A stretch of DNA of 22,652 nt from ZLKRG08 sp963977625 (GTDB lineage Bacteria; Actinomycetota; Actinomycetes; Nanopelagicales; Nanopelagicaceae): assembly GCA_963977625.1 (NCBI GenBank), contig CAXBPX010000009.1, forward strand, positions 1 through 22,652, read 5' to 3'. Both the position numbers and the translations under genes were made by a program. Shown one piece after another: positions 7,457 through 14,823 of the stretch. Below the pieces are notes generated by a model. The model saw only the letters and a program-made list of their open reading frames with translations. It made no database searches and was not told the origin of the DNA. Each line of letters starts with the position of its first letter. The stretch's first letter is position 1.

Positions 7457-9044
7457 TTATTTGACCTCGGCAAGCATCCGCAGGAACTTTTGTTGAGGTG
7501 CCAGGTTTAGCACTTGGTGAAACTGTCGGAGTTGGTTTTGCGCCCGCTTCGACCACAATCTGAATCGGAACCGAAGCTTTGGCGTGGGTTCCGGATTGGT
7601 CAATAAATTGAAGCAACGCATCCCATGTGCCAACTGGGATTCCCTTAACAGTCAATGTGAAAGAGCCACTCTTGGCTCTAACTGCGTTTTGGTCTAACAG
7701 AATAGTTTTATCAGGCAATAGTAATTTTACGGTTCCGGTTACGACTGGCAACGAACTTGGTCTAAGCACATTCAAATTAAAAACGGCAGGTTTATCACTA
7801 GTTGAATAGGTCGCAGAAAGTAATTGCATGGAAGTTGGTTCATTAACAGGCATCAGATCCGCAACCTCTGGCACCCAGATTCCTTTGGTAAGTTCGAGAA
7901 AAGATTTGATATCTCCTCGATAAACATTTAAATCAACTCGACCACTTGGCACGCCATATTTTTTACCGATACCGCATGATGAATATTGCCAAATAACCCA
8001 TTCTGAAACGCAGTTTGAAGCAGTCCATGAATGAACATAGCAACCACTTATTTTCTGTCCAGGTTGTCCAAGTGGATCAAATGGACTAATTCCATAATGA
8101 GCTTGCCATAATGGATAATTTCGTAGCTCGTTATTTCTGATCATGGCATTTTCTAAAAATTGAGAATATGAATAAAGCATTGGTGTGCGACCCGTCGCTG
8201 ATTTAAAAGTTGATAGCCAAGTTGTTGCAAAAAGCGTAACTAATTTTTTAGAAGTATATTTAATACATTTGCTACCGCTGTATTGGATACAGTTATTTTC
8301 AAGATCTAAGGCATAGGGAAGCGAGCGGTCGTTAAAACCACCAACTGACGCTATACGCCAGATTGCTTTTTGCGCTTGTGTTTGAGCTTCAGTAATTACC
8401 GTTGCTTCATCTGTGGAATTTGGCAGATATGCATAATGGTAAAAACCGGTATAAAGACCGGCAGCTTGTGCGGCGTCCATATCAATAGAAAACCATTTGC
8501 GGGCATCAATATCAGATTTATCTTTGCCGTCAGATGCTTTAATCATTACAAATCTGACGCCGGCATCAAACATTTTCTTAAAATCTATTAACTTATCTCC
8601 AGGATGTTGCCATCGACTGATATCAACTCCGTGTATGCGACCACCAGGCCCAGCTAGCGCAATCAATAAATTTGGATCTGCTTCGGAAAGGGAGGCAGCA
8701 GGATCAATCGTGAAAGTGCGTTGATTTGAATAAATACGACCAGCAACTGCTCGATAAGTTGCGCTACCTGCCAAAGCCGTTGAAACTACTTCAATTTTCC
8801 AGGCACCACTTGATTTTGTCTTGGCACCAAGTGAGGTTTTGGTCCAAATGCCATTTAATTTAACTTGAATGGCAACCTTGATATTAGCTTTGGCTGGCTT
8901 GAGGATCCCATTCAAAGTTATTTTAGGTTCTCCGATGGTAGGAGTTTTTGTAATATTTAAGGATAAAGAAGAGGCCGCAGTCGCGCTTTCAATGCCAAGT
9001 AAAATTAAACTTAAAGCTAAAAGTATTGTGAGCGCTTTCTTCAC
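7449..9044 (-). CDS. Secreted GH25 muramidase (lysozyme) with N-terminal beta domain and Pro-rich tail
   Basis: The 531-residue product probably cleaves the MurNAc-GlcNAc glycan bond of peptidoglycan outside the cell. Residues 1-25 are a clear signal peptide (KK, hydrophobic stretch, SATAA). Residues about 27-115 look like a beta-rich, Ig-like domain. The GH25 domain runs from about 137 to 390: it opens GVDISRWQHPG (Asp141) and carries ALDLEN (Asp247, Glu249), the two acidic positions of this family. A second beta-rich segment follows, then a linker rich in Pro, Thr and Ser (PTPTVSPSAKPG) and a short tail with one Cys. The start is GTG 9044, with GGAG (9053-9056) 8 nt upstream; it overlaps the previous stop (GTGA). 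The role could be wall turnover, or attack on other cells; the sequence does not decide. Confidence 0.88.
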   Translation of the reverse strand: MKKALTILLALSLILLGIESATAASSLSLNITKTPTIGEPKITLNGILKPAKANIKVAIQVKLNGIWTKTSLGAKTKSSGAWKIEVVSTALAGSATYRAVAGRIYSNQRTFTIDPAASLSEADPNLLIALAGPGGRIHGVDISRWQHPGDKLIDFKKMFDAGVRFVMIKASDGKDKSDIDARKWFSIDMDAAQAAGLYTGFYHYAYLPNSTDEATVITEAQTQAQKAIWRIASVGGFNDRSLPYALDLENNCIQYSGSKCIKYTSKKLVTLFATTWLSTFKSATGRTPMLYSYSQFLENAMIRNNELRNYPLWQAHYGISPFDPLGQPGQKISGCYVHSWTASNCVSEWVIWQYSSCGIGKKYGVPSGRVDLNVYRGDIKSFLELTKGIWVPEVADLMPVNEPTSMQLLSATYSTSDKPAVFNLNVLRPSSLPVVTGTVKLLLPDKTILLDQNAVRAKSGSFTLTVKGIPVGTWDALLQFIDQSGTHAKASVPIQIVVEAGAKPTPTVSPSAKPGTSTKVPADACRGQIIN

Positions 9045-9295
9045 CAGCTAATCTCCAAATTTTTACCGGTAATATCAAAGATTACCTCTTGCAGAATTGG
9101 CGAGAATTTTGTCCGCGAATCCGCATATGAATGTCCACCCGAGAACTTCTCTGAATCTGAAAAATCTAATTTTAAATTAGAGTCATCTAGCGATGCCAAC
9201 CGAGCATCAAAGAAAGTTAACCAGGCAACTCGATTACGTGATTCGAGTGCAAAGAGCACTTCATTCCACTGAGACTTTAACTCTGATAACTCCAC
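9041..9295 (-). CDS. Small protein resembling a stand-alone DnaX (gamma/tau) C-terminal domain
   Basis: The 84-residue product has no signal peptide or membrane segment. Its pattern (LKSQWNEVLFALESRNRVAW, then DARLASLDDSNLKLDFSD, and ILQEVIFDITGKNLEIS at the end) follows the C-terminal domain of actinobacterial DnaX: a W-x-x-V helix, a short strand pair ending in 'L-x-L-x-F', then 'L-x-x-x-L-x-x-x-x-G-x-x-W/L-x-I'. Similarity was judged from memory of DnaX sequences, not computed. No AAA+ part is attached. Start GTG 9295 has TATCTT ending 6 nt upstream. It overlaps the muramidase start by 4 bp, so the two are probably translated together, an odd pairing of a cytoplasmic replication-like domain and an exported lysozyme. 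The function is unknown. Confidence 0.7.
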   Translation of the reverse strand: MELSELKSQWNEVLFALESRNRVAWLTFFDARLASLDDSNLKLDFSDSEKFSGGHSYADSRTKFSPILQEVIFDITGKNLEISW

Positions 9296-9301
9296 AAGTT
9301 A

Positions 9302-9307
9302 AAGATA
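9302..9307 (-). promoter_or_regulatory. -10 box of a leaderless promoter for the DnaX-C-like gene and muramidase
   Basis: TATCTT on the minus strand ends 6 nt before GTG 9295, within the 22-bp gap after the response regulator gene. It is half of the perfect palindrome AAGATATCTT (9302-9311), which could be an operator or simply AT-rich chance. Confidence 0.55.
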
Positions 9308-9317
9308 TCTTAATAAC

Positions 9318-9938
9318 TTATTTTTTCCCGTTAATTAGTTCGTGGTAGGTATTGGTTAACCGGACTCTTTGATTATTCTTTCGATCGAAATCTAACCCCA
9401 TCGAAATTGCAATTCTGGCTAGCATCTGTTCTACAGACTTTTCAGAGACAAATCTCAACTTCGCAATCTCTGAATTTGCTTTACCTTCTGCCATTAATCT
9501 AAAAGTTTCGATTTGAACTTCAGAAAAATCCTCATAAAGATCTAATTTCACTTCTTGATCAACACAATCAACCGATGTCAGTATGGCCTCTTTTAAGTTA
9601 TCGAGATCAGAATGTTTAGCCAGTCGAGCTATGACAATTCCAATAGGTAAATCTTTTAAGTTAATACCAAGCAGACGAAGATCTGTAGTTTTACAGGTAA
9701 CGACAATTCCCATTTCGGGATACTTCTTTCTCAGAACTGAAGCTAGTTTTATCGCTTTAATGTGGCAATATTCAATATTAAGTACTGTTACTTCAGGTAA
9801 ATGTTGACTTACGAAATTTAAAGTCAAGGATTCATTATCAGTTTCGCCGATGATATCTAAGCCTTGCATAGATAATGAATTAGCTAATGTAATGTTGGTG
9901 AATCCATCTTCACCAAAGATAAAAATTCTTTTTGTCAC
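9318..9938 (-). CDS. Atypical response regulator with LuxR-type HTH
   Basis: The 206-residue product has an N-terminal receiver-like alpha/beta domain (about 3-125) and a C-terminal LuxR/NarL-type helix-turn-helix (about 145-195, FSEVQIETFRLMAEGKANSEIAKLRFVSEKSVEQML). The position of the phospho-accepting Asp is Asn54 (VTVLNIEY instead of VLLD-x-x), and the N-terminal acidic pair reads GED, so classical phosphorylation is doubtful. No histidine kinase lies nearby. Start GTG 9938 has AATAAT (9945-9950) ending 6 nt upstream, a 5/6 match to TATAAT. The upstream gap (9939-10034) shows no convincing terminator. Its targets are unknown; the downstream DnaX-like/muramidase pair is a candidate by position only. 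Confidence 0.82.
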   Translation of the reverse strand: MTKRIFIFGEDGFTNITLANSLSMQGLDIIGETDNESLTLNFVSQHLPEVTVLNIEYCHIKAIKLASVLRKKYPEMGIVVTCKTTDLRLLGINLKDLPIGIVIARLAKHSDLDNLKEAILTSVDCVDQEVKLDLYEDFSEVQIETFRLMAEGKANSEIAKLRFVSEKSVEQMLARIAISMGLDFDRKNNQRVRLTNTYHELINGKK

Positions 9939-10034
9939 ATGAGAATTATTTATCTGAGTGCTAGTACTTGTAGAGGGGGCTATCCCTATTTGATTGGCGT
10001 ACCTGGCTTTTTAGCTGTGCATTCAATCACTTTT

Positions 10035-10646
10035 TTACTGATTAAAAACCATCATCACATTCATTGAGTCATGGTGTTCGCTTGATTCAGCATAGACATG
10101 AACTTTATCCATGTGAATCAATTTTATCTTTCGAGCCAGTAAGAATTCCAGACAATTATGTTCGTGAAAGAACTTTTCATTTATAGCAATTACAAAATAT
10201 CCTGCTTTTGATACAAGAGGAAATAAATTATCAATTACTTCAATACCCAGGTGACCATGAGTGAAAGTTCCGATTGTGATAAGTGCGTCGTATGGAGCGT
10301 CAGTTCCAGATACGGTATTAGTTAAATCTCTTTCATAAAGATTTCGGTACACACTTTTCTTTGCTGCTTCGGCAAGCATTTCAGGCGAAATATCTATGCC
10401 ATCTATAGTGACATTAGGACGCAATTCGTGCAGATATTTTCCTACCAAGCCGGTCCCTGTGCCAATATCTATTACTTTTTTAACTTCAGGTAATTGATTA
10501 TGAAAGAGTTCCGCAATTATTTTTGGGTGTTGATATCCTTGTGTGGCAACAAAATCTGATTCATAAGTTGTAGCCCATTTAGCATATAGCTGCTTGTTAT
10601 CTTCAGGGGTTTTTAATGAATAGGCGTCATTTAGTCCAATATCCAT
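10035..10646 (-). CDS. Class I SAM-dependent methyltransferase, METTL27/WBSCR27-like
   Basis: The 203-residue product has the N-terminal YAKWATTYESDF segment, SAM-binding motif I VIDIGTGTGLVGKYL (about residues 59-73), the acidic post-I GIDISPEML and the TIGTFTHGHLG motif. The last is characteristic of the METTL27/WBSCR27 group as I remember it. Substrates of that group are poorly defined. It lies 2 bp after the large FAD dehydrogenase gene, on the same strand, with a weak AAAGAG-type SD, so it is very probably in one operon with it. That suggests a methyl-group or amine-related role, but this is inference. No motif for a DNA, RNA or protein methyltransferase of known target was seen. Confidence 0.83.
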   Translation of the reverse strand: MDIGLNDAYSLKTPEDNKQLYAKWATTYESDFVATQGYQHPKIIAELFHNQLPEVKKVIDIGTGTGLVGKYLHELRPNVTIDGIDISPEMLAEAAKKSVYRNLYERDLTNTVSGTDAPYDALITIGTFTHGHLGIEVIDNLFPLVSKAGYFVIAINEKFFHEHNCLEFLLARKIKLIHMDKVHVYAESSEHHDSMNVMMVFNQ

Positions 10647-10648
10647 AA

Positions 10649-13084
10649 TTAACTCTTTATCTTTGTGCTTTCTGGATCATAAAGTGGAGTAGCGCAAACA
10701 TTTCCGCTGATCCAATTTCCAAAAAATTCCACTTCGAGTTTTGTTCCAGGAACTGCATGTTCGACTGGGATATACGCGTAACCAATTGCTTTATTTATTG
10801 TGTATCCCTGACCGCCAGATTTGATTCGACCAATCACTTTGTCGCCAAATTTAATAGGTTCACTTCCGATTGGCACCTGTCTAATGTCATCAAAAGTGAT
10901 TGCCACCAGCTTTCGTTTTGTATCTTTTAGTTTCGGTAACGAACCAGCGCCATAGAAATGATTTTTCTTCTTTGATATCGCAAAACCAAGTCCAGCTTCA
11001 AAAGGGTTATTTTCAGTATTAATTTCGCCGCCCCACGCTAGATAACCTTTTTCTAGTCTTAGTGATTCAATGGTGCGATATCCGCATGGAAACCCACCAG
11101 CATTAAATAAAGCTTGCCAAATATTTAGGGCATCTGACACTGGGATATATAGCTCCCAGCCAAGTTCACCAACATAAGTAATGCGAGTTGCCCGAACTTT
11201 TATTCCTTGTATTTCAATTTCTTTTGAATGCATAAATGGGAATGATTCATTGCCTAAATCCGAAGTCGTTAGAGTTTGTAAAATTTCCCTAGATTTCGGG
11301 CCCCAAATTCCAAAAATAGCTAGTGAATCGGTGAGATCCTCGATTAAAACATCTGTAAATTGATTTTCACGGCGCAATTTCCTTAACCAACCAGAGTCAT
11401 GGTGAGCAAACGCAGTGCCAGTGACTATTAAGAATTTATCAACCGCAACCTGGGTCACCGTAAAGTCGGCTTCAATACCACCTTTGGTATTTAGCGCTTG
11501 GGTATAAACGGCACGACCAACACCTCGCACGACATCGTTTGCACATACAAATTCCAGAAATTCACCAGCTCGCGCACCAGAAACTTGGATTTTTGCAAAA
11601 CTTGATTCATCAAATATGCCGGCAGATTCGCGAGTTGCTTTGTGTTCGACTTGCACTGCATTGGACCAATTTTTACCAGCCCAAGCAAAGGGGCGAAGTT
11701 CATCATTTCCAATGTGGTTGCTGTAAAAATTAACCCGTTCCCATGAAGCTTTTTCTCCGAAGACGGCGCTATTTGCTTTATGCCATTCGTAAGCTGGGGA
11801 AGTTTTATGTGGTCGGCAAGTTTGCCGTTCTTCAAGTGGATAATGAATGTCGTAATACTGTTCGTAATTCTCTTGAATTCGATCAAGAGTAAATGCAGGA
11901 GATTTATAGGCAGGACCAAATCGTCTAATGTCCATGTGCCATAAATCCATTGGTGGCTCATTACCCACAATCCATTCAGCCATCACTTTTCCAATTCCAC
12001 CAGCGCCAGCAATTCCATGCGCGCAGTAACCGGCAGCGACATAAAAACCACCAACTTCAGTTTCGCCTAAACAAAATTCATTATCGGGCGTAAACGCTTC
12101 AGGTCCGTTTATGAAAGATTTGATACCTAATTCAGCCATTTTAGGAATACGCATCTGTGAATTTGCGGCAATTTCTTCAAAGCGATCCCAGTCATCAGGC
12201 AAGAGCATATTGTTGAAATTCTTTGGGATTTCATCTAAAGCTTCTCGGCTGGTTTTCCAAGGTTTTGAATTACGTTCATAGCCACCCATGAGTAAACCTT
12301 GTACTTCCTGGCGGAAATAAATCAGGTTATCTGGATCTCGAAGTGAAGCCATTACTGGAGCTGCTGGATCCATGAAATTTTCAGTAATCAAATATTGATG
12401 GCTCATAGGCACAATTGGGATTCGAACATCAACAAGTCGGCCAATTTCAGCAGCATAAATGCCGCCACAATTAACTACGATGTCACATTCGATAACGCCT
12501 TTATCGGTTTCGACAGATTTAACGCGACCATCTTTGGTATTTATAGCTAAAACTCGAGTAAATGTGTGTATTGCAATTCCTGCTCTTCGTGCACCAGCTG
12601 CCATTGAAAGAGCTAACTGGGAAGGATCGACTTGCCCATCTGTTGTCATGATGCAAGCACCCACAACTCCGTCTAAATTTATGTAAGGAATTCGTTCTTT
12701 AACTTCCGCTGTCGAAATTTCATGCAAATCCAAACCGAAAGTTTTAGCCCAACCAATTTGCCGTCTAATTTCTTCCATTCGTTCCGGAGAAGAAGCAATT
12801 TTGATACTTCCGCATTCCACCCATGAAGGTGGGGTATCGGTTTTTTGTAATTCTCGGTAGAGATTTGCCGAATGCATATTCATTCGAGTAAGTGTCGGAT
12901 CCGCACGCAATTGACCAACCATTCCCGCTGAATGAAAAGTGGATCCACTTGTTAAGTCATTGCGATCAACCAGAACTACATCTGTTTCACCTAATTGCGC
13001 CAAATGATATGCAACAGAGGTTCCGCCAACACCGCCACCAATTATTACGATTTTTGCACGTGTCGGTATCTGTTGCTCTGACAT
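10649..13084 (-). CDS. FAD-dependent dehydrogenase fused to GcvT-like folate domain (dimethylglycine/sarcosine dehydrogenase family)
   Basis: The family oxidatively demethylates N-methyl amino acids such as dimethylglycine or sarcosine and passes the one-carbon unit to tetrahydrofolate. In this 811-residue protein the N-terminal DAO domain has KIVIIGGGVGGTSVAYHL (residues 11-28) and GSTFHSAGMVG, whose His51 sits where the family attaches FAD covalently. The second half is GcvT-like: SAGIFDESSFAKIQVSG, then YVGELGWELYIP, and a C-terminal GCV_T_C-type barrel. The open frame extends upstream to 13156, but that would overlap the divergent gene; ATG 13084 (MSEQQIP) is preferred because TACCTT ends 6 nt upstream and the FAD motif then begins at residue 11. 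The exact substrate (dimethylglycine, sarcosine or another methylamine) cannot be fixed by eye. Confidence 0.88.
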   Translation of the reverse strand: MSEQQIPTRAKIVIIGGGVGGTSVAYHLAQLGETDVVLVDRNDLTSGSTFHSAGMVGQLRADPTLTRMNMHSANLYRELQKTDTPPSWVECGSIKIASSPERMEEIRRQIGWAKTFGLDLHEISTAEVKERIPYINLDGVVGACIMTTDGQVDPSQLALSMAAGARRAGIAIHTFTRVLAINTKDGRVKSVETDKGVIECDIVVNCGGIYAAEIGRLVDVRIPIVPMSHQYLITENFMDPAAPVMASLRDPDNLIYFRQEVQGLLMGGYERNSKPWKTSREALDEIPKNFNNMLLPDDWDRFEEIAANSQMRIPKMAELGIKSFINGPEAFTPDNEFCLGETEVGGFYVAAGYCAHGIAGAGGIGKVMAEWIVGNEPPMDLWHMDIRRFGPAYKSPAFTLDRIQENYEQYYDIHYPLEERQTCRPHKTSPAYEWHKANSAVFGEKASWERVNFYSNHIGNDELRPFAWAGKNWSNAVQVEHKATRESAGIFDESSFAKIQVSGARAGEFLEFVCANDVVRGVGRAVYTQALNTKGGIEADFTVTQVAVDKFLIVTGTAFAHHDSGWLRKLRRENQFTDVLIEDLTDSLAIFGIWGPKSREILQTLTTSDLGNESFPFMHSKEIEIQGIKVRATRITYVGELGWELYIPVSDALNIWQALFNAGGFPCGYRTIESLRLEKGYLAWGGEINTENNPFEAGLGFAISKKKNHFYGAGSLPKLKDTKRKLVAITFDDIRQVPIGSEPIKFGDKVIGRIKSGGQGYTINKAIGYAYIPVEHAVPGTKLEVEFFGNWISGNVCATPLYDPESTKIKS

Positions 13085-13090
13085 GCCGAA

Positions 13091-13100
13091 AAGGTAGCAT
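13091..13100. promoter_or_regulatory. Divergent leaderless promoter with overlapping -10 boxes
   Basis: Plus-strand TAGCAT (13095-13100) ends 6 nt before ATG 13107; minus-strand TACCTT (13091-13096) ends 6 nt before ATG 13084. The two boxes share the TA at 13095-13096, giving AAGGTAGCAT (pattern ANNNTANNNT). The whole spacer is 22 bp. RNA polymerase should be able to open only one direction at a time. Confidence 0.65.
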
Positions 13101-13106
13101 CCGCAG

Positions 13107-14015
13107 ATGGCTATGTCAGCAATAGAGCTAGAAAAAGAATTTGGGCCAACGCTCAATCAGTCAACTTTTCTGCATAGTCGAAAGAATTTAATTGAGTTAT
13201 CGGGTGGACTTACAAATCGAAACATCAAAGTAGAGACTGATCATGGAAATTTTGTGGCTCGAATTTCAAGTAATGAATCTGCGCTCCTATCAATCGATAG
13301 AAATAATGAATTTCATAATTCGAAAGTGGCTGCTGAGGTAGCAATTGGTGCTCCAGTATTTGATTACAAAGCAGAGTATGGATTATTAGTAATTGGCTTC
13401 TTGCCAGGTAAAACTTTTGATGGGGTAGATGTTGCTAATAATGCTACGCGTATTGCACAAAGCGTAAAACAACTACATTCTGCCAAACCTTTTCTACTTG
13501 ATTTTGATATGTTTAATATTCAAAAAAATTATCAAAAAATTGTTACCGAGCGCGGCTTTAGATTACCTGACGGATATTTAGATTTTGCGACCGCTAAAGA
13601 TAAATTACAAGCGGCACTTGCTTTGACGGATACTGGCAAAGTGCCATGCAATAATGATTTGCTTCCTGCAAATTTTATTGATGACGGTGAAAAAGTTTGG
13701 CTAATTGATTATGAATACTCAGGAAATAATGACCCTTGTTTTGAATTAGGAAATATTTGGTCAGAATCAGGTCAAGATATCTCAGTATTGCACGAACTAA
13801 TCACAGGATATTTTGGAAGTTTTCGTCAAGATAAATTTGCCAGAGCATGGCTATTTTCTACATTAGCAAAATATGGTTGGACACTTTGGGCATCAATTCA
13901 AAATTCAATTTCTGAAATAGATTTTGATTTTTGGGAGTGGGGCATGCAGAAGTACGATGATGTGCAGAGAGATTTTGGATCCAAACACTTCTTTGAATTA
14001 ATGGATCAGCTCTAG
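13107..14015 (+). CDS. Choline-kinase-like / APH-family phosphotransferase
   Basis: The 302-residue protein has the protein-kinase-like fold of choline/ethanolamine and aminoglycoside phosphotransferases. It shows a glycine-rich start LSGGLTNRN (residues 31-39) with VARIS (Lys-position segment), the catalytic loop VPCNNDLLPANF (179-190, Asp184 as catalytic base, Asn189 as metal ligand) and the metal-binding IDYEYSGNNDP (Asp201). The His normally found two residues before the catalytic Asp is Asn182. IDYEY and LLPANF favour the choline-kinase/LicA side over antibiotic resistance. It is divergent from the methylamine dehydrogenase by 22 bp and converges on a phosphodiesterase with an 18-bp overlap, suggesting a small-alcohol or head-group substrate. 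ATG 13107 is chosen for its promoter spacing; ATG 13113 is possible. Confidence 0.83.
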   Translation: MAMSAIELEKEFGPTLNQSTFLHSRKNLIELSGGLTNRNIKVETDHGNFVARISSNESALLSIDRNNEFHNSKVAAEVAIGAPVFDYKAEYGLLVIGFLPGKTFDGVDVANNATRIAQSVKQLHSAKPFLLDFDMFNIQKNYQKIVTERGFRLPDGYLDFATAKDKLQAALALTDTGKVPCNNDLLPANFIDDGEKVWLIDYEYSGNNDPCFELGNIWSESGQDISVLHELITGYFGSFRQDKFARAWLFSTLAKYGWTLWASIQNSISEIDFDFWEWGMQKYDDVQRDFGSKHFFELMDQL

Positions 14016-14777
14016 TATCAATCCCGCAAGATCTTGCGGTTGCAAATTGGCAGGCCAATTCGGATGTTCACGATTTATCCCGTGTGCAATTACAAATGAG
14101 GCACGTTCTTGTGGTGAATCTCCGCCATGACCGCCTTCGTCGCGATGGCCATGATCGGTGACCACAACTAATACCCAAGGCTCCTCGCGCGCAATCAATG
14201 CATCATGAAGTTGCTTTAGGTAACCATCAATTCTCTCTACTGCATCAAAATATGGTGGCTCAATTGAGCCAAATTTGTGTCCCGCTTCATCAACACCGCA
14301 GAAATAGACGAAACTTAAATCCGGTCCTTTTTCTGTAATTGTTTCAAGTGCGTTATCAAAAACTTCCTTATCTACTTTTAAATAACCATGCATTTCGCCA
14401 TCGTTGTAAAAACGCAGGTGTCCAGCATCTGCAATTACTGGCCCAACGCCATTTAGATCTATTAGCGGAGGCCAGCCCGCAGCCGCATAAGTTTTTAATG
14501 AATTATTTTTTGTAAGTGCTTGGGTAAGTAGATCTGGTGTTTGTTTGAGATTGTGGTTTTTAAAATCGTTACCTGTAACTTTATGGGAATCTTGTTGTTT
14601 GCCAGTAAGTAATGTGCTCCAACTTGGCCCCGAAACGGTAGGCATATCTACAACCGTGTCGACGAAGAAAGAAGCATCCCGCAAAAATTTCAAATGTGAG
14701 GCACGTCCAGAATCAATCGCGCGATGGAGTATCAATCCATCAATTCCAACTAGAAGTATTTTGGGGCGAGTTTCCAC
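13998..14777 (-). CDS. Alkaline-phosphatase-superfamily phosphodiesterase / nucleotide pyrophosphatase-like protein
   Basis: The 259-residue metal-dependent hydrolase starts KILLVGIDGLILH (Asp13 as metal ligand), has MPTVSGPSWSTLLTG (45-59) with Ser49 where NPP enzymes carry the Thr nucleophile, then GVDEAGHKFG and VVVTDHGHRDEGGHGG (metal-binding Asp and His residues). This order fits the type I phosphodiesterase/NPP family, but it is short and has no signal peptide, so it is probably cytoplasmic. Start GTG 14777 has TAAGGT ending 6 nt upstream. Its last 18 bp overlap the end of the kinase gene on the other strand. Possible substrates are phosphodiesters, nucleotides or phospholipid head-groups; the choline-kinase-like neighbour makes the last attractive but unproven. 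Confidence 0.82.
   Translation of the reverse strand: METRPKILLVGIDGLILHRAIDSGRASHLKFLRDASFFVDTVVDMPTVSGPSWSTLLTGKQQDSHKVTGNDFKNHNLKQTPDLLTQALTKNNSLKTYAAAGWPPLIDLNGVGPVIADAGHLRFYNDGEMHGYLKVDKEVFDNALETITEKGPDLSFVYFCGVDEAGHKFGSIEPPYFDAVERIDGYLKQLHDALIAREEPWVLVVVTDHGHRDEGGHGGDSPQERASFVIAHGINREHPNWPANLQPQDLAGLILELIH
14024..14039. repeat. 16-bp perfect palindrome at a convergent gene end
   Basis: CCGCAAGATCTTGCGG is perfectly self-complementary. It lies 8 bp past the kinase stop and within the 3' end of the phosphodiesterase gene. In RNA of either strand it could form a 6-bp stem with a GATC loop, but no U tract follows, so it is at best a weak terminator or 3'-end stabiliser. Confidence 0.5.
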
Positions 14778-14783
14778 GACGTG

Positions 14784-14789
14784 ACCTTA
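14784..14789 (-). promoter_or_regulatory. -10 box of a leaderless promoter for the phosphodiesterase gene
   Basis: TAAGGT on the minus strand ends 6 nt before GTG 14777. There is no SD site. Confidence 0.55.
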
Positions 14790-14811
14790 CCCAATTAAGC
14801 GTTTATTGACT

Positions 14812-14817
14812 TAATAT
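14812..14817 (+). promoter_or_regulatory. -10 box of a leaderless promoter for the DoxX-like gene
   Basis: TAATAT ends 6 nt before ATG 14824. This makes ATG 14824 a better start than the in-frame GTG at 14818, which would fall directly after the -10 box and upstream of the predicted transcript start. Confidence 0.6.
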
Positions 14818-14823
14818 GTGGCT

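Noticed and set aside
9939..10034. Possible terminator or small RNA between the methyltransferase and response regulator genes
   Set aside because: Only a 4-bp AGGG/CCCT stem is seen and no U tract; nothing supports an RNA gene.
11491..11970. 159-codon minus-strand open frame
   Set aside because: It lies wholly inside the FAD dehydrogenase-GcvT gene in another frame and has no family pattern.
13085..13156. Upstream extension of the FAD dehydrogenase to a start at 13156
   Set aside because: It would overlap the divergent kinase gene by 50 bp, adds 24 residues unlike the family before the FAD motif, and ATG 13084 has a perfectly spaced -10 box.
14818..14823. GTG 14818 as start of the DoxX-like gene
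   Set aside because: It lies directly after the -10 box TAATAT, upstream of the predicted transcript start; ATG 14824 fits 6-nt spacing.
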